A DNA stretch of 64,000 nucleotides from Bacillota bacterium (GCA_030526355.1 JAUNDC010000001.1:62229-126228); one strand, 5' to 3'. Counted from the first letter of the stretch, positions 34,556-44,785 are shown. The notes: generated by a model not told the origin, from the letters alone. Numbers and translations: made by a program.

Positions 34556-35900
34556 GATACTTATAACAGCTCCACAATCAAATACGGGTAAAACCTCGGT
34601 AACCTGCGGGCTGCTGGAAATGGCGCTGAGAAGGGGTCTTGATCCATGTGCGCTTAAATGCGGACCGGATTATATAGACCCGATGTTTCATAAAGCAGTT
34701 CTAGGAATAGACAGCCATAATCTTGACATTTTCCTGGCAGGAGAAAGCAGAATACGCCAGCTTGCTCAAAGCTACAGCATAGGGCATAAAGCCGTTATAT
34801 GTGAAGGTGTAATGGGCTATTACGATGGTGTAGGTATGAGCAGTGAAGCAAGCAGCTGGCATGTGGCAGTATGTTCCGACTTCAAATCTCTTCTCGTAAT
34901 AAGACCGAAGGGGGCGTCGCTGTCGCTGGCAGCGGTAATAAAAGGAATGGCAGAGTTCAGGGAGGACAGCCGAATTGCAGGTGTCTTTCTCAATGATTGT
35001 TCACCTTCCCTTTACAAAAGCCTTGCTCCGATGCTGGAAGAGGAAACTGGAATCCCCGTATTAGGATATCTGCCTCACATGGAGGAGGCTGTATTTAAAA
35101 GCAGGCATCTGGGGCTTTATACCGCAGGTGAAATCAAAGACCTCAAGGAGAGAATCAGCATAATAGCCGATAAAATGGAAGAAACCGTGGATTTTGACAG
35201 GATTCTTGAAATATATAAGTCTGAAGATTGTGCAGAGCAGGAAGACTGCTCTGAGGTGGTTCATGACGGGCCTGTCATAGCAGTGGCAAGGGACGATGCA
35301 TTTAATTTCTGTTACAGTGAAACTCTGGAGGCATGGCAGAAGGAAGGTGCGGAAATTCAGTATTTCAGTCCAATGAAGGACAAACAGGTTCCGGAAAATA
35401 CAGCAGCGCTGTATCTGCCCGGTGGATATCCTGAAATCTATGCCAGAGAGCTGTCCGAAAATACATCGATGCTTCAGTCAGTAAGAGACTGCAGAGAAGC
35501 AGGTATGCCGATTGTGGCCGAATGCGGAGGTTTCCTGTATCTTGGCAGAAGCCTGGAGGACAGTGAAGGGAAAATATATAATATGGCAGGTGTTCTGGAG
35601 GGAGATGGAAGGAAGCAGTCCAGACTGGTCAGATTCGGATACGCCAGTATCAAGGCAAAGGAAGACAGCATGCTTTTTGAAAAGGGCGAAAGCGTGCCGG
35701 TTCATGAATTTCATTACTGGGATTCCAGCGAGAATGGAGAAGCCTTTGGTGCAGCAAAGAAATACGGCAGTAAAACGTGGGAGTGTGGATTTGCAGATAT
35801 GACTATGTATGCAGGCTTTCCGCATTTGTATTTTGCAGGAGATAATAAAATGGCAGCAAGGTTTGTCGAAGCTGCTGAACTATACAGGAGAAACAGATGA
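34548..35900 (+). CDS. cbiA: Cobyrinate a,c-diamide synthase
   Basis: This 450-residue protein amidates the a and c side chains using glutamine and ATP. It has an N-terminal dethiobiotin-synthetase-like ATPase (A-P-Q-S-N-T-G-K-T-S) with K-C-G-P-D-Y-I-D-P-M-F-H, and a C-terminal triad glutaminase domain with V-A-E-C-G-G-F and G-G-Y-P-E. The ATG at 34548 has AGGAGG at 34537-34542; a GTG one codon earlier is too close to it. It overlaps cbiB by 4 nt. Confidence 0.95.
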   Translation: MLKILITAPQSNTGKTSVTCGLLEMALRRGLDPCALKCGPDYIDPMFHKAVLGIDSHNLDIFLAGESRIRQLAQSYSIGHKAVICEGVMGYYDGVGMSSEASSWHVAVCSDFKSLLVIRPKGASLSLAAVIKGMAEFREDSRIAGVFLNDCSPSLYKSLAPMLEEETGIPVLGYLPHMEEAVFKSRHLGLYTAGEIKDLKERISIIADKMEETVDFDRILEIYKSEDCAEQEDCSEVVHDGPVIAVARDDAFNFCYSETLEAWQKEGAEIQYFSPMKDKQVPENTAALYLPGGYPEIYARELSENTSMLQSVRDCREAGMPIVAECGGFLYLGRSLEDSEGKIYNMAGVLEGDGRKQSRLVRFGYASIKAKEDSMLFEKGESVPVHEFHYWDSSENGEAFGAAKKYGSKTWECGFADMTMYAGFPHLYFAGDNKMAARFVEAAELYRRNR

Positions 35901-36862
35901 TTATAGTAATTGCTGCAGTGGCAGGGTTTATTATGGACATGTTGTTGGGAGACCCTTCATGGATCAAACATCCTGTTGTGATTATGGGAAAAGCAATCAG
36001 CATTATGGAAAAGGGACTCAGAAGGATGTTTCCACAGACCGACAGAGGTGAATTTGCAGCGGGTCTGGTAATGGCTGTGGTTCTCCCACTGGCGGTACTG
36101 GCGGTGACGGCAGGGGTATGTGCAGGAGCATATATGATACACCCGGGACTGTGCCTTCTGATAGAAACTATATGGTGCTGGCAGGCCTTTTCAATGAAGG
36201 GGCTCAGAACAGAAAGCATGAATGTATATCGTTGTCTGACCAGCGGAGATCTGCAGGCTTCTCGCAGAGCGGTGGGCAGGATAGTTGGGAGAGATACAGC
36301 AGAGCTTGATGAGACAGGGGTCACCAAGGCTGCGGTGGAAACAGTTGCTGAAAACTTCGGTGATGGTGTGATGTCCCCCCTCGTGTTTATGATAATCGGA
36401 GGTGCGCCTCTTGCTATGTTATATAAATCCATAAATACCATGGACAGCATGGTAGGTTATAAAAATAAAAGATATCTGTATTTCGGCAGAGCAGCGGCGA
36501 AGCTGGATGATTTTGTGAATTACATTCCTGCAAGGCTTGGCGGGATCATGTGGGTCGCAGGCTCGATGCTGAGCGGATACGACTGGAAAAATTCCTGGAA
36601 GATATGGAGAAGGGATAGGAGAAATCACGCAAGCCCCAATTCGGCACAGACCGAGGCGGCATGTGCAGGAGCTCTCGGAATCAGGCTGGCAGGGCCTGCT
36701 TATTACTTCGGAGAATATTACGATAAGCCGTATATCGGTGATGAGTTAAGGGATATTTCATATGAAGATATCAAGGCTTCAAATAAAATGATGTACTGTG
36801 CAGGTATAACAGCTGTTGTTATTGCCACAGCAATAAGAACTGCTGTGGTGCTGTTCATATAG
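35897..36862 (+). CDS. cbiB: Adenosylcobinamide-phosphate synthase
   Basis: This 321-residue membrane protein attaches the aminopropanol(-phosphate) arm to adenosylcobyric acid. Family signs are D-M-L-L-G-D-P-S-W-I-K-H-P-V, V-G-R-D-T, E-N-F-G-D-G-V-M-S-P-L, and I-N-T-M-D-S-M-V-G-Y-K-N. Several hydrophobic helices place it in the membrane. A 38-bp gap separates it from cobD, one of the few gaps in the operon. Confidence 0.94.
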   Translation: MIIVIAAVAGFIMDMLLGDPSWIKHPVVIMGKAISIMEKGLRRMFPQTDRGEFAAGLVMAVVLPLAVLAVTAGVCAGAYMIHPGLCLLIETIWCWQAFSMKGLRTESMNVYRCLTSGDLQASRRAVGRIVGRDTAELDETGVTKAAVETVAENFGDGVMSPLVFMIIGGAPLAMLYKSINTMDSMVGYKNKRYLYFGRAAAKLDDFVNYIPARLGGIMWVAGSMLSGYDWKNSWKIWRRDRRNHASPNSAQTEAACAGALGIRLAGPAYYFGEYYDKPYIGDELRDISYEDIKASNKMMYCAGITAVVIATAIRTAVVLFI

Positions 36863-36900
36863 TCAGCAGCTGCATCTGACGGGCCGGAAAGGAAACGCAA

Positions 36901-37962
36901 ATGACAAAAAGACTTAAACATGGCGGAGACTGGGCCGGCTTCGCAGAAAAATTCGGATATGAGCCGCTGGATTTTTCCATGAACGTGAATCCGGCGGGAA
37001 TGCCTGAAGCTGTCAGAAAGGCAATTGCTGATTCTGCGGCAGATGCATGGAAATACCCGGATCCTTTGTGCAGAAGCCTGACCGATACAATATCTGCATA
37101 TGAAGGATGCAGTGTTAAGCATATTCTTTGTGGCTGCGGTGCGGCGGATATTATATACAGAGCTGTACTTGCGGAGTGCCCAAAGCGTGCACTTGTCACT
37201 GCTCCAACATTCGGGGAGTACAGAGAAGCCCTTGAAATGACGGACTGCGAAATCATATCATATATTCTCAGAGAGGAAAATGGTTTCAGAGTTGGGCATG
37301 ATATTCTGGAATACATAGACGAAACGCTGGATATGATGTTTCTATGTGAGCCTAACAACCCGACGGGAGTTACAACAGACAGAGAGCTGTTGATAAAGAT
37401 TATAAACAAATGCAATGAAAGCGGAACGAGACTTATTGTCGATGAATGCTTCAATGATTTTCTGGAAAATGCCGGAGCGCATTCTCTCAGAGACTTTATC
37501 GAAAAATCTGATCGACTGCTCATACTGAAGGCTCTGACAAAGAATTTTTCCATGGCGGGAGTTAGACTGGGCTATTGCCTGTGCTCTGATGAGGCAGCAC
37601 TCGAAGGGATGCGGCGTGCAGGACAGCCGTGGTCTGTATCTGTAATGGCACAGAATGCCGGCATTGCAGCCTTCGGATGCGCGGAATGTCTGTCAGAGCT
37701 GGGAAAGACAACAGGTGAAGAGAGGCGGTATCTTATTGGAGAAATGAGAAAGCTGGGCTTATCGCCTGTCGAATCGGAAGCGAATTATATACTGTTCAGG
37801 GCGGACAACAGCCTGGAGGAATTTCTGAGAAACAAAGGTATATTGATAAGAAACTGCAGCAACTACGAAGGGCTGGGAGAAGGTTGGTTCAGAGTAGCTG
37901 TGCGGCTGAGGAATGATAACGAGAAGCTTATTAAGGAAATGAGGGCGTGGATACATGAATAA
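36901..37962 (+). CDS. cobD: L-threonine-O-3-phosphate decarboxylase (CobD-like aminotransferase fold)
   Basis: This 353-residue PLP enzyme makes (R)-1-aminopropan-2-ol phosphate, the linker joined by CbiB. Signs are H-G-G-D near the N-terminus, [16 protein letters not shown] and the PLP lysine in [14 protein letters not shown]. Position between cbiB and cbiP supports CobD over histidinol-phosphate aminotransferase, its close relative. It overlaps cbiP by 8 bp. Confidence 0.88.
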   Translation: MTKRLKHGGDWAGFAEKFGYEPLDFSMNVNPAGMPEAVRKAIADSAADAWKYPDPLCRSLTDTISAYEGCSVKHILCGCGAADIIYRAVLAECPKRALVTAPTFGEYREALEMTDCEIISYILREENGFRVGHDILEYIDETLDMMFLCEPNNPTGVTTDRELLIKIINKCNESGTRLIVDECFNDFLENAGAHSLRDFIEKSDRLLILKALTKNFSMAGVRLGYCLCSDEAALEGMRRAGQPWSVSVMAQNAGIAAFGCAECLSELGKTTGEERRYLIGEMRKLGLSPVESEANYILFRADNSLEEFLRNKGILIRNCSNYEGLGEGWFRVAVRLRNDNEKLIKEMRAWIHE

Positions 37963-39445
37963 GACCAGATGCATTATGGTACAGGGAACGATGTCAGGTG
38001 CAGGAAAAAGCATATTATGTACGGCATTATGCAGGATTTTCAAGCAGGACGGTTACAAAGTAGCTCCGTTCAAGAGCCAAAATATGGCATTGAACAGCTA
38101 TATTACAAGAGACAATCTGGAAATGGGTAGAGCTCAGGTTGTACAGGCTGAAGCGGCAGGCAAGGAGCCTGATGTCAGAATGAACCCGGTGCTCCTCAAA
38201 CCATCAAGTGATACTGGAAGTCAGGTGATTGTTCTCGGCGAGGTGCGCGGGCAGATGTCGGCAATGGAATATTTCAGGTATAAAAAAGAACTGATTCCGG
38301 AAGTCATGGATGCGTTCAGCGGTCTGGCTGAAGAAAACGATATAATTGTGATAGAAGGTGCAGGAAGCCCGGCGGAAATCAATATGAGGGAGTCGGACAT
38401 CGTCAATATGGGTCTCGCAGAGCTTGTAAATGCACCTGTGTTACTGGCGGGAGATATCGACAGAGGCGGTGTGTTTGCACAGCTTTATGGAACAGCTGAG
38501 CTGCTGACACCTGAAGAAAAGGCAAGAATAGAAGGATTTATTATTAACAAGTTCAGAGGTGATATAAATATACTCAAGCCAGGACTTGAGATGCTTGAGG
38601 ATAAGACAGGTATACCGGTTGCAGGCTCGGTACCGTATTTTTATCTCGATATTGAGGATGAGGATTCACTGGCTCCGAGACTTCAGAACAAAGCTGGAGG
38701 AAAGGCTCTGGACGTTGCCGTTATTTCGATACCACGCATATCCAATTTCACTGATGTGGGTGGACTTGAGGCTCATCCCGCAGTAGGTGTGAGATATGTC
38801 AGAAGACCTGAAGACCTGAAGAACCCGGATCTGATTATTATTCCGGGAACCAAGAGCACGGTGGATGATCTGCTGTGGATGAGAGAATGCGGGCTTGAAG
38901 CATTGATTCAGAAGCATGCAGCTGAAGGCAGACCGGTAATTGGAATCTGCGGTGGATATCAGATGCTGGGGAAGGTTCTTCTGGATCCTGAGCATGTTGA
39001 AAGCTCCAGAGATTCCATAAGAGGAATGGGACTTATAGATGCGGAGACCACATTTGCAGGAGACAAGAGACGAACGCGTGTGAAAGCAGAGGTTACTGCC
39101 GGACCTCTGGCAGGAGCGGTGATTGACGGCTATGAAATCCACATGGGAAGAACAATCGTTAATGGCCCATCATTCTGCACTATTGAAGGTGGCAGCGTTG
39201 ACGGCTGCTGGAACGGAAATGTGTTCGGAACATACCTTCACGGGCTGTTCGATACGGGAGAACTGACAGCAAAGCTTGTCGGTTATCTGGCTGAGAGAAA
39301 GGGTATAAGTCTGGAAGGCTATATACCTGTAAGCAGAAATGAATACATGGAACAACAGTATGACCAGCTGGCAGACATTGTCAGAGAAGCGCTGGATATG
39401 GATATGATTTACAGAATCATGGATGAATATGCAGAACAGGAATAG
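37955..39445 (+). CDS. cbiP: Cobyric acid synthase
   Basis: This 496-residue protein amidates side chains b, d, e and g with glutamine and ATP. It has the N-terminal P-loop [12 protein letters not shown], the [12 protein letters not shown] motif and a C-terminal glutaminase domain with G-I-C-G-G-Y-Q and G-Y-E-I-H-M-G. Full length for the family. Confidence 0.96.
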   Translation: MNKTRCIMVQGTMSGAGKSILCTALCRIFKQDGYKVAPFKSQNMALNSYITRDNLEMGRAQVVQAEAAGKEPDVRMNPVLLKPSSDTGSQVIVLGEVRGQMSAMEYFRYKKELIPEVMDAFSGLAEENDIIVIEGAGSPAEINMRESDIVNMGLAELVNAPVLLAGDIDRGGVFAQLYGTAELLTPEEKARIEGFIINKFRGDINILKPGLEMLEDKTGIPVAGSVPYFYLDIEDEDSLAPRLQNKAGGKALDVAVISIPRISNFTDVGGLEAHPAVGVRYVRRPEDLKNPDLIIIPGTKSTVDDLLWMRECGLEALIQKHAAEGRPVIGICGGYQMLGKVLLDPEHVESSRDSIRGMGLIDAETTFAGDKRRTRVKAEVTAGPLAGAVIDGYEIHMGRTIVNGPSFCTIEGGSVDGCWNGNVFGTYLHGLFDTGELTAKLVGYLAERKGISLEGYIPVSRNEYMEQQYDQLADIVREALDMDMIYRIMDEYAEQE

Positions 39446-39454
39446 GGGGTTGTC

Positions 39455-40123
39455 ATGGAATATAAGCATATACTGCCGGGAGATATTGAAAAAACAAGTA
39501 TGTCCATTATCGAAGGTGAATTGGCAGAAATGGGAATAAAAATCGATGAATCAATCAGACCGGTGATGTACAGAGTGATTCACACAAGTGCTGATTTTGA
39601 TTATGTGAAAAACCTTAGGATAACAGACGGTGCTGTAGAAGCTGTCGTTGAGAAGCTCAGAACAGGTGGGCTCACATTCATTACGGATACAAACATGGCT
39701 CTTTCGGGAATCAACAAGAGTGCGCTTTCCAAGACAGGAAACAGTGCATGCTGCTACATGGCGGAGCCTGATATTGCCGTGGCTGCGAAGGAGAGGGGAA
39801 CTACTCGTGCAGCAGTATCCATGGAAAGAGGACTTGCCGAATACCCTGAAGGTATTTTCGTTTCAGGGAATGCGCCGACAGCGTTGATTACGATATCGGA
39901 AATGATCAGACAGGGACATAAGCCTTCTATGGTTATCGGAGTGCCTGTAGGATTTGTGAATGTTGTGGAAAGCAAGGAGGAGCTGCTTCAGGTATGTGAG
40001 GAGTTCGGAATACCTGCAATCATTGCACTGGGGCGTAAAGGCGGAAGTAATGTGGCCGCTTCAATCTGCAATGCTCTTCTGTATATGGCTTCAGACGGAG
40101 TTGATCCGGATAAGAGATATTAA
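39455..40123 (+). CDS. cbiC: Cobalt-precorrin-8 methylmutase
   Basis: This 222-residue protein moves the C11 methyl to C12 to give cobyrinate. The conserved catalytic His lies in R-V-I-H-T-S-A-D-F; G-N-A-P-T-A-L and the final G-R-K-G-G-S-x-V-A-A-x-x-x-N-A-L are family features. It is the last gene of the operon; cobU, cobS, cobT and cobC are not in the window. Confidence 0.95.
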   Translation: MEYKHILPGDIEKTSMSIIEGELAEMGIKIDESIRPVMYRVIHTSADFDYVKNLRITDGAVEAVVEKLRTGGLTFITDTNMALSGINKSALSKTGNSACCYMAEPDIAVAAKERGTTRAAVSMERGLAEYPEGIFVSGNAPTALITISEMIRQGHKPSMVIGVPVGFVNVVESKEELLQVCEEFGIPAIIALGRKGGSNVAASICNALLYMASDGVDPDKRY

Positions 40124-40192
40124 AGGCTCATAAAATCAAACAATAAAATACTTTCAAAAAACCTTGCGCCGAACCACAAATCACGGTTTCTA

Positions 40193-40201
40193 TGTTATAA
40201 T
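40193..40201 (+). promoter_or_regulatory. Extended -10 promoter for the diguanylate cyclase gene
   Basis: TGTTATAAT (an extended -10, TG-n-TATAAT), 44 bp before the gene, with no good -35. Confidence 0.5.
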
Positions 40202-40244
40202 ATGCAGATAGGTTGTGTTTATGTGAGTTAAGGAGAAGGGAATA

Positions 40245-41405
40245 TTGGAATCGATTAATTTTATTGAAATCATCATCGTGAATGGAATCGGCGCATTCCT
40301 GATGATTTTTTTGAAATTGACAAGAATTGAGAATATAGAGAAACGAATCGCCGGAGATAAACTGTTCGATGCCATGATATCCATTACTACAGCAGGATGT
40401 CTGGTTGAGATACTGACCTTTGTGATCAACGGCAGAGAATTTGTGTGTGCGGAAACGCTTTCTTATATTCTGAACAGCCTGTGCTTCATCGGAACCTGCA
40501 GCGTCGGATATCTGTGGTGTCTTTATGTTGATTTTCGTATTTTCAACAGTATAAGCAGGCTGCGTCGCAGAGCCAAAATTCTGGCTGTTCCACTTGCCGT
40601 GGATGTTCTGATTAATATCATAAACCTTAGCGGCTGCGGGATTATTTTTATAATTTCCGATGATAATGTATATATCAGAGGAAGTCTGGTGATTGTAGTC
40701 TATATTGTACTGTTTTTCTATTTTATTTACAGTATCGTTCTTATGGAACGCTCTAAACGGAGCGGTCTTCATGTGAGATTTTTCCCGCTGTATTGTTTTG
40801 TCGTACCATGCATTGTAGGAACCATAATTCAGGGCTGTTTTTATGGAGTGACACTGGGCTGGACGTCTGTTGCTGTTGCCCTGATGCTGATATATATTCA
40901 GATTCAGTCGCTGAATACATTTGTGGATCCTCTGTCCGGGCTTTATAATCGGAAATACATGGACTATATATTAAGCCAGGTCAGATACAATCAAGATATG
41001 AATTTGTATGGAATCATGATAGATGTAAATGATTTCAAAAGTATTAACGATGTATACGGACATTCCAGCGGGGATGATGCCATACGCACTATTGGAGTAA
41101 TCTTATCAGATGCGGCGGCACAAGACGGTCTTGCCGTCAGATACGCCGGAGATGAATTTATAGTCCTGCTCAAAACCGACAGTCAGGAAAATACACAGCA
41201 GGTGATGAAACATATTAGAGAGGAGTCAGAGCACTTCAATGAAACATCCGGTAAACCGTACAGGATTTCGTTTGCCATGGGCTGCAGTAAGTTTGATGCA
41301 GTATCAGGAGATGTGGAGAAATTCCTGTCGGACCTGGATTCAAAGATGTATGCCGACAAGCGTTCCTATTATCGAGATTCGGCAGTTGACAGAAGGAGAA
41401 AGTGA
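40245..41405 (+). CDS. Membrane-bound diguanylate cyclase (GGDEF protein)
   Basis: This 386-residue protein has a TTG start with AAGGAG at 40230-40235. The N-terminal about 220 residues contain six or so hydrophobic helices; the C-terminal GGDEF domain begins D-P-L-S-G-L-Y-N-R and has A-G-D-E-F at the active site, a variant found in active cyclases. D-V-N-D-F-K-S-I-N-D and G-H-S-S-G-D-D-A support nucleotide binding. It likely makes c-di-GMP, the ligand of the riboswitch at 11760-11845. There is no EAL domain. Confidence 0.88.
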   Translation: MESINFIEIIIVNGIGAFLMIFLKLTRIENIEKRIAGDKLFDAMISITTAGCLVEILTFVINGREFVCAETLSYILNSLCFIGTCSVGYLWCLYVDFRIFNSISRLRRRAKILAVPLAVDVLINIINLSGCGIIFIISDDNVYIRGSLVIVVYIVLFFYFIYSIVLMERSKRSGLHVRFFPLYCFVVPCIVGTIIQGCFYGVTLGWTSVAVALMLIYIQIQSLNTFVDPLSGLYNRKYMDYILSQVRYNQDMNLYGIMIDVNDFKSINDVYGHSSGDDAIRTIGVILSDAAAQDGLAVRYAGDEFIVLLKTDSQENTQQVMKHIREESEHFNETSGKPYRISFAMGCSKFDAVSGDVEKFLSDLDSKMYADKRSYYRDSAVDRRRK

Positions 41406-41408
41406 AAG

Positions 41409-41822
41409 ATGGAAACAAGCAGAATGAACAGTAATACGAAACCATCAATGGATCAATGGCTGCAGGAAGCCAAGGCGCATGAAACCTCAAAGAATATAGG
41501 CATGTACCTTACACATAACGGAATCGTCCGTGAAAGTGCCAGAGCCAAGGTTCGCGAGGCAGCTGAAGGTACGCGGCCCGTTACAGGCATGCTGTTTTCA
41601 TATGACGGTGAAAAACTGGATGAAGTGATAGCCGAGACATATAAAATGGACGGTATATTTTACATAAAAACATGGCTTGCTGAGGGTGAACTCAAGGTGG
41701 GCGATGACATTATGTATGTGCTTATCGGAGGAGATATAAGGCCTCATATAGTTGATGCTCTTCAGTACCTTGTAGGACGTATCAAGAATGAATGCGTTGT
41801 GGAAACAGAACTATACGATTGA
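41409..41822 (+). CDS. MoaE-like protein
   Basis: The 137-residue protein resembles the large subunit of molybdopterin synthase over its second half: W-L-A-E-G-E-L-K-V-G-D-D, then I-R-P-H-I-V-D-A-L-Q-Y-L-V-G-R-I-K, which aligns with the V-G-E...C-R-Y-L-I-D-R-L-K end of MoaE. The usual N-terminal motif and the final W-K are missing, so it may have another task. No other molybdopterin gene is in the window. GGAG at 41396-41399 lies upstream of the start. Confidence 0.6.
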   Translation: METSRMNSNTKPSMDQWLQEAKAHETSKNIGMYLTHNGIVRESARAKVREAAEGTRPVTGMLFSYDGEKLDEVIAETYKMDGIFYIKTWLAEGELKVGDDIMYVLIGGDIRPHIVDALQYLVGRIKNECVVETELYD

Positions 41823-41845
41823 TTGTATCGGCAGGAGAAGCGCAG

Positions 41846-43936
41846 ATGATAGATAAAACAATACATAAGCTGGCTGCCGTAATACTGGCATTATGTCTTT
41901 CATGGGGGACAGTGGCTAGTGGTGCGGCAGCTGAAGTATATGCGGACGAAAAGCCTGTACTGGAGATTCCGGAAATTGTGTCAAATGAAAATGGATATAT
42001 TGACATTGATCTGGATGTGCCCAGCGTTACTGACGAAGGAGGCGGAATCTCGGCATTCTCTTTACCCCCGGCAAAATATGACCTCCGTGATGTTGACGAT
42101 AGAGATGATGTTGTCAAACGATATATTACGAAAGTCAAAAATCAGCAGGGTACTGAAGCGTGCTGGAGCTTTGCGACGATTAATTCACTTGAATCCGGCA
42201 AAATGATTAAAAATGGAGGCTCCAATAAGCCGTTGGGTCAGGAGGAACAGTCTGAGCCTGATTATTCGGAAGCTCAGCTTTCATGGTTCACCTACAACAG
42301 AGTAACAGATTCCCTCGGCGGTCTGGAGGGAGATACAGTTAAAGGATATGAAGGTCAGACATACCTGACAGGCGGAAATGAGTACTTTGCAATGTATACA
42401 CTGGCATCGTGGATTGGTGCTGTGAATGAGAGTGTTATGCCGTTCGATGAATACATAAATGGCACTTCAGGCATACAGAAAAAAGTGCCGGATGACAGGC
42501 TGGCATATGAAGAGGGCGTTGTGCACCTGAAAAACACCTGGAATATCTCCCTGAGCGACCGAGATATAGTTAAACGTATGATTATGGAGAAGGGTGCCGG
42601 ATTCATCAACATCCACTGGAATGATCAGTACTATAATATAAAGGCAGATAATAATACTGGTTATACATCGTCGTATTACTGTCCTGAGGAAAAGTATGCA
42701 AATCATGCTGTATCGATTATCGGCTGGGATGACGATTATCCAAAGGAAAATTTCTCAAAGCCGGACAATACAGATCCGGCGATGCCTGAGAAAAACGGTG
42801 CATGGCTTATCAAGAATTCGTGGGGTTCTTACTTCGGAGATGGTGGATGCTTCTGGCTGTCCTATGAAGATAAAAACATTACTGACGTAATGTTCTTTGA
42901 AGGTGTCGAAGCAGGAGGAGCTCAGGATTATGATAACAATTATCAGTACGATGGTGGCGTGATGCCAGGCGGATACAGAGGCACAGGCGGAGAAACAACT
43001 GTAGCTGCAGTATATACTGCTCAGGGATTTGAAGAACTGAAAGCAGCAAGCTTCTATACCGTGGATGCCAACTGTGACTACAAGATTGAAGTATACCGTG
43101 ATGTCAGAGATTCATCAGATCCTCGCAACGGAGTGCTTGCAGAGGAGGCGGTAACCGAAGGAAATGAGTTGCTATGCGGTTATCATACAATAGATCTGAT
43201 AGAGTCAGTGAAGCTGGATTCAGGAGAACGCTATTCCATAGTCATATCGTTGAAGTCGGATGATAAAGAGAACTCCCCAAGATTTAATATGGATTTCAGC
43301 TATGATGCCGGATGGATGAGCTGCTCGGTTAAGGCAAATCCTGGGGAAACGTTTTTTTTGAAAAATAATAAGTGGCTCGACCTTGCTGACCTGGAGGGAA
43401 TTACTGCTAGAATCAAATCCTTCACTGACAACAGGATGGTTGAGGAAAGAATAGTGCAGAAGCCTGCTGCTGCAGGAACTGAAACAGACAGGAACAGAAT
43501 CATACTGACCTGGGATGAGGTGAGGGGTGCAGATGGCTACCGTATATGCTTATACGACAAGGAAAGAAATGTTTACGATGTGCTTGATGATACTCAGGCT
43601 GCAGGCTATACGTTTGAAGGGGATTATGGTACTGTCTATAATTTCTTTGTAATGGCGTATGAGGATGACGGCGGTGACAGATTTTACAGTGACAGAATAA
43701 TGTTAACCGCAGCAACAGAGAAATCGGTTGCGTCTGATAAAAATGCAGATAATGATAAGAACCCAGTGGTAGCAGATAGTGCAGACAAGGCTTCGGGAAC
43801 CGGCATCTCAGATAAAGCTGCGGATACCGGAGACGCAGGTATGCTGCTTCCAATCTGGCTTATGGTGATTATTGCATGCATATCAGGCACTGCAGCGGCA
43901 TTTATTATAAGGCAATCAAAAAAGCTATCGCTTTAA
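41846..43936 (+). CDS. Exported papain-like cysteine protease with lectin-like and Fn3-like domains
   Basis: This 696-residue C1A-family protease has Q-G-T-E-A-C-W-S-F-A (Cys106), N-H-A-V-S-I-I-G-W (His287) and L-I-K-N-S-W-G (Asn324), all intact. The signal peptide covers about residues 1-34. A C1-associated lectin-like beta domain (about 380-510) and a fibronectin-III-like domain (about 550-630) follow. The C-terminus is A-D-T-G-D, a membrane helix and R-Q-S-K-K, like a sorting signal without LPXTG and similar to 11911-17364. Start 41846 is set by AGGAG at 41833-41837. It is likely displayed on the cell surface and cleaves host or neighbour proteins. Confidence 0.88.
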   Translation: MIDKTIHKLAAVILALCLSWGTVASGAAAEVYADEKPVLEIPEIVSNENGYIDIDLDVPSVTDEGGGISAFSLPPAKYDLRDVDDRDDVVKRYITKVKNQQGTEACWSFATINSLESGKMIKNGGSNKPLGQEEQSEPDYSEAQLSWFTYNRVTDSLGGLEGDTVKGYEGQTYLTGGNEYFAMYTLASWIGAVNESVMPFDEYINGTSGIQKKVPDDRLAYEEGVVHLKNTWNISLSDRDIVKRMIMEKGAGFINIHWNDQYYNIKADNNTGYTSSYYCPEEKYANHAVSIIGWDDDYPKENFSKPDNTDPAMPEKNGAWLIKNSWGSYFGDGGCFWLSYEDKNITDVMFFEGVEAGGAQDYDNNYQYDGGVMPGGYRGTGGETTVAAVYTAQGFEELKAASFYTVDANCDYKIEVYRDVRDSSDPRNGVLAEEAVTEGNELLCGYHTIDLIESVKLDSGERYSIVISLKSDDKENSPRFNMDFSYDAGWMSCSVKANPGETFFLKNNKWLDLADLEGITARIKSFTDNRMVEERIVQKPAAAGTETDRNRIILTWDEVRGADGYRICLYDKERNVYDVLDDTQAAGYTFEGDYGTVYNFFVMAYEDDGGDRFYSDRIMLTAATEKSVASDKNADNDKNPVVADSADKASGTGISDKAADTGDAGMLLPIWLMVIIACISGTAAAFIIRQSKKLSL

Positions 43937-43950
43937 TGCGACAGCTTTTT
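43918..43950. terminator. Bidirectional terminator between the protease gene and purC
   Basis: An imperfect stem AAAAAAGCT-x-TCGC / GCGA-x-AGCTTTTT overlaps the stop codon of the protease gene and can serve both converging genes. Confidence 0.75.
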
Positions 43951-44007
43951 AATTTGCGTTCACGTGCCTTTTACAGATGCTGTGGATCACCCGGTACGTA
44001 CGTTTCG

Positions 44008-44691
44008 TTATGCAAGGATCATTTTTGTCAGATCCATAGGATCTACAATGCTTCCGTCCTTGTAAACTCTCATATTTCCGCTTGCGATTTCGTCGATAAG
44101 GATAACCTCGCCGTCCTCGTTATATCCGAATTCAAACTTGATGTCATACAGATCCAGTCCCTTTGACTTGAGATCGTCAGCAACTACTTTAGTGATTGCG
44201 AGAGTCTGCTCTTTCATGCTCTCATACATTTCAGGAGTCATAACGCCCAGAAGAGACAGAGCATCCTTTGTTACCAGAGGGTCACCCTTTGCGTCGTCCT
44301 TAAATGTTGTTTCAACATAGCCACCCTCGATAGGTGTTCCATCTTCAATATATTCACCATAACGGCGGATGAAGCTTCCTGTGGCAACCAGTCTGCAGAT
44401 AACCTCGAGACCGTGTCCGAATACTGTTGCAGGGAGTACCTCCATTGTAGCGTTATCAACATCGGCATTCACATAGTGAGTTTTTACTCCTGCAGCCTTC
44501 AGCAGCTCGAAGAAGTGAATTGAGGTTTTCAGGTTTTCTCTGCCGATACCTTCAATAGTGAGCCCTACTGAGTTTTCGCCCGGGTCGAATTTTCCGTCTT
44601 TGCCTGTGCAGTCATCCTTGAATTTGAGAAGCACATTGCCGTTGTCTAATTTAAAAACATCCTTGGTTTTTCCTGTGTACACTTTTTCCAT
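44008..44691 (-). CDS. purC: SAICAR synthetase
   Basis: This 227-residue enzyme joins CAIR and aspartate with ATP in purine synthesis. Signs are Y-x-[32 protein letters not shown] and [10 protein letters not shown]. Start 44691 has CAGGAGG upstream on the minus strand; the longer reading frame from 44763 has no such site and would overlap the promoter. No other de novo pur gene is adjacent. Confidence 0.95.
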   Translation of the reverse strand: MEKVYTGKTKDVFKLDNGNVLLKFKDDCTGKDGKFDPGENSVGLTIEGIGRENLKTSIHFFELLKAAGVKTHYVNADVDNATMEVLPATVFGHGLEVICRLVATGSFIRRYGEYIEDGTPIEGGYVETTFKDDAKGDPLVTKDALSLLGVMTPEMYESMKEQTLAITKVVADDLKSKGLDLYDIKFEFGYNEDGEVILIDEIASGNMRVYKDGSIVDPMDLTKMILA

Positions 44692-44733
44692 ATTTAATTG
44701 CCTCCTGAAATTTGAGTTTGCATAATTTTTTCT

Positions 44734-44763
44734 ATTATATAATATATGGCAAGGCATTGACAA
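44734..44763 (-). promoter_or_regulatory. Promoter of purC
   Basis: On the minus strand, TTGTCA (44758-44763), an 18-base spacer and TATAAT (44734-44739). The -35 box overlaps the -35 box of the divergent padR promoter. Confidence 0.65.
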
Positions 44764-44785
44764 GTATATCGTAATGCGATATACT
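44757..44785 (+). promoter_or_regulatory. Promoter of the padR-DUF2812 operon
   Basis: TTGACA (44757-44762), a 17-base spacer and TATACT (44780-44785). The spacer is filled by a palindrome (44765-44783). Confidence 0.7.

Noticed and set aside
42100..43700. Direct role of the C1 protease in the cobamide operon
   Set aside because: It is separated from cbiC by the diguanylate cyclase and a promoter, and carries no cobamide-related domain.
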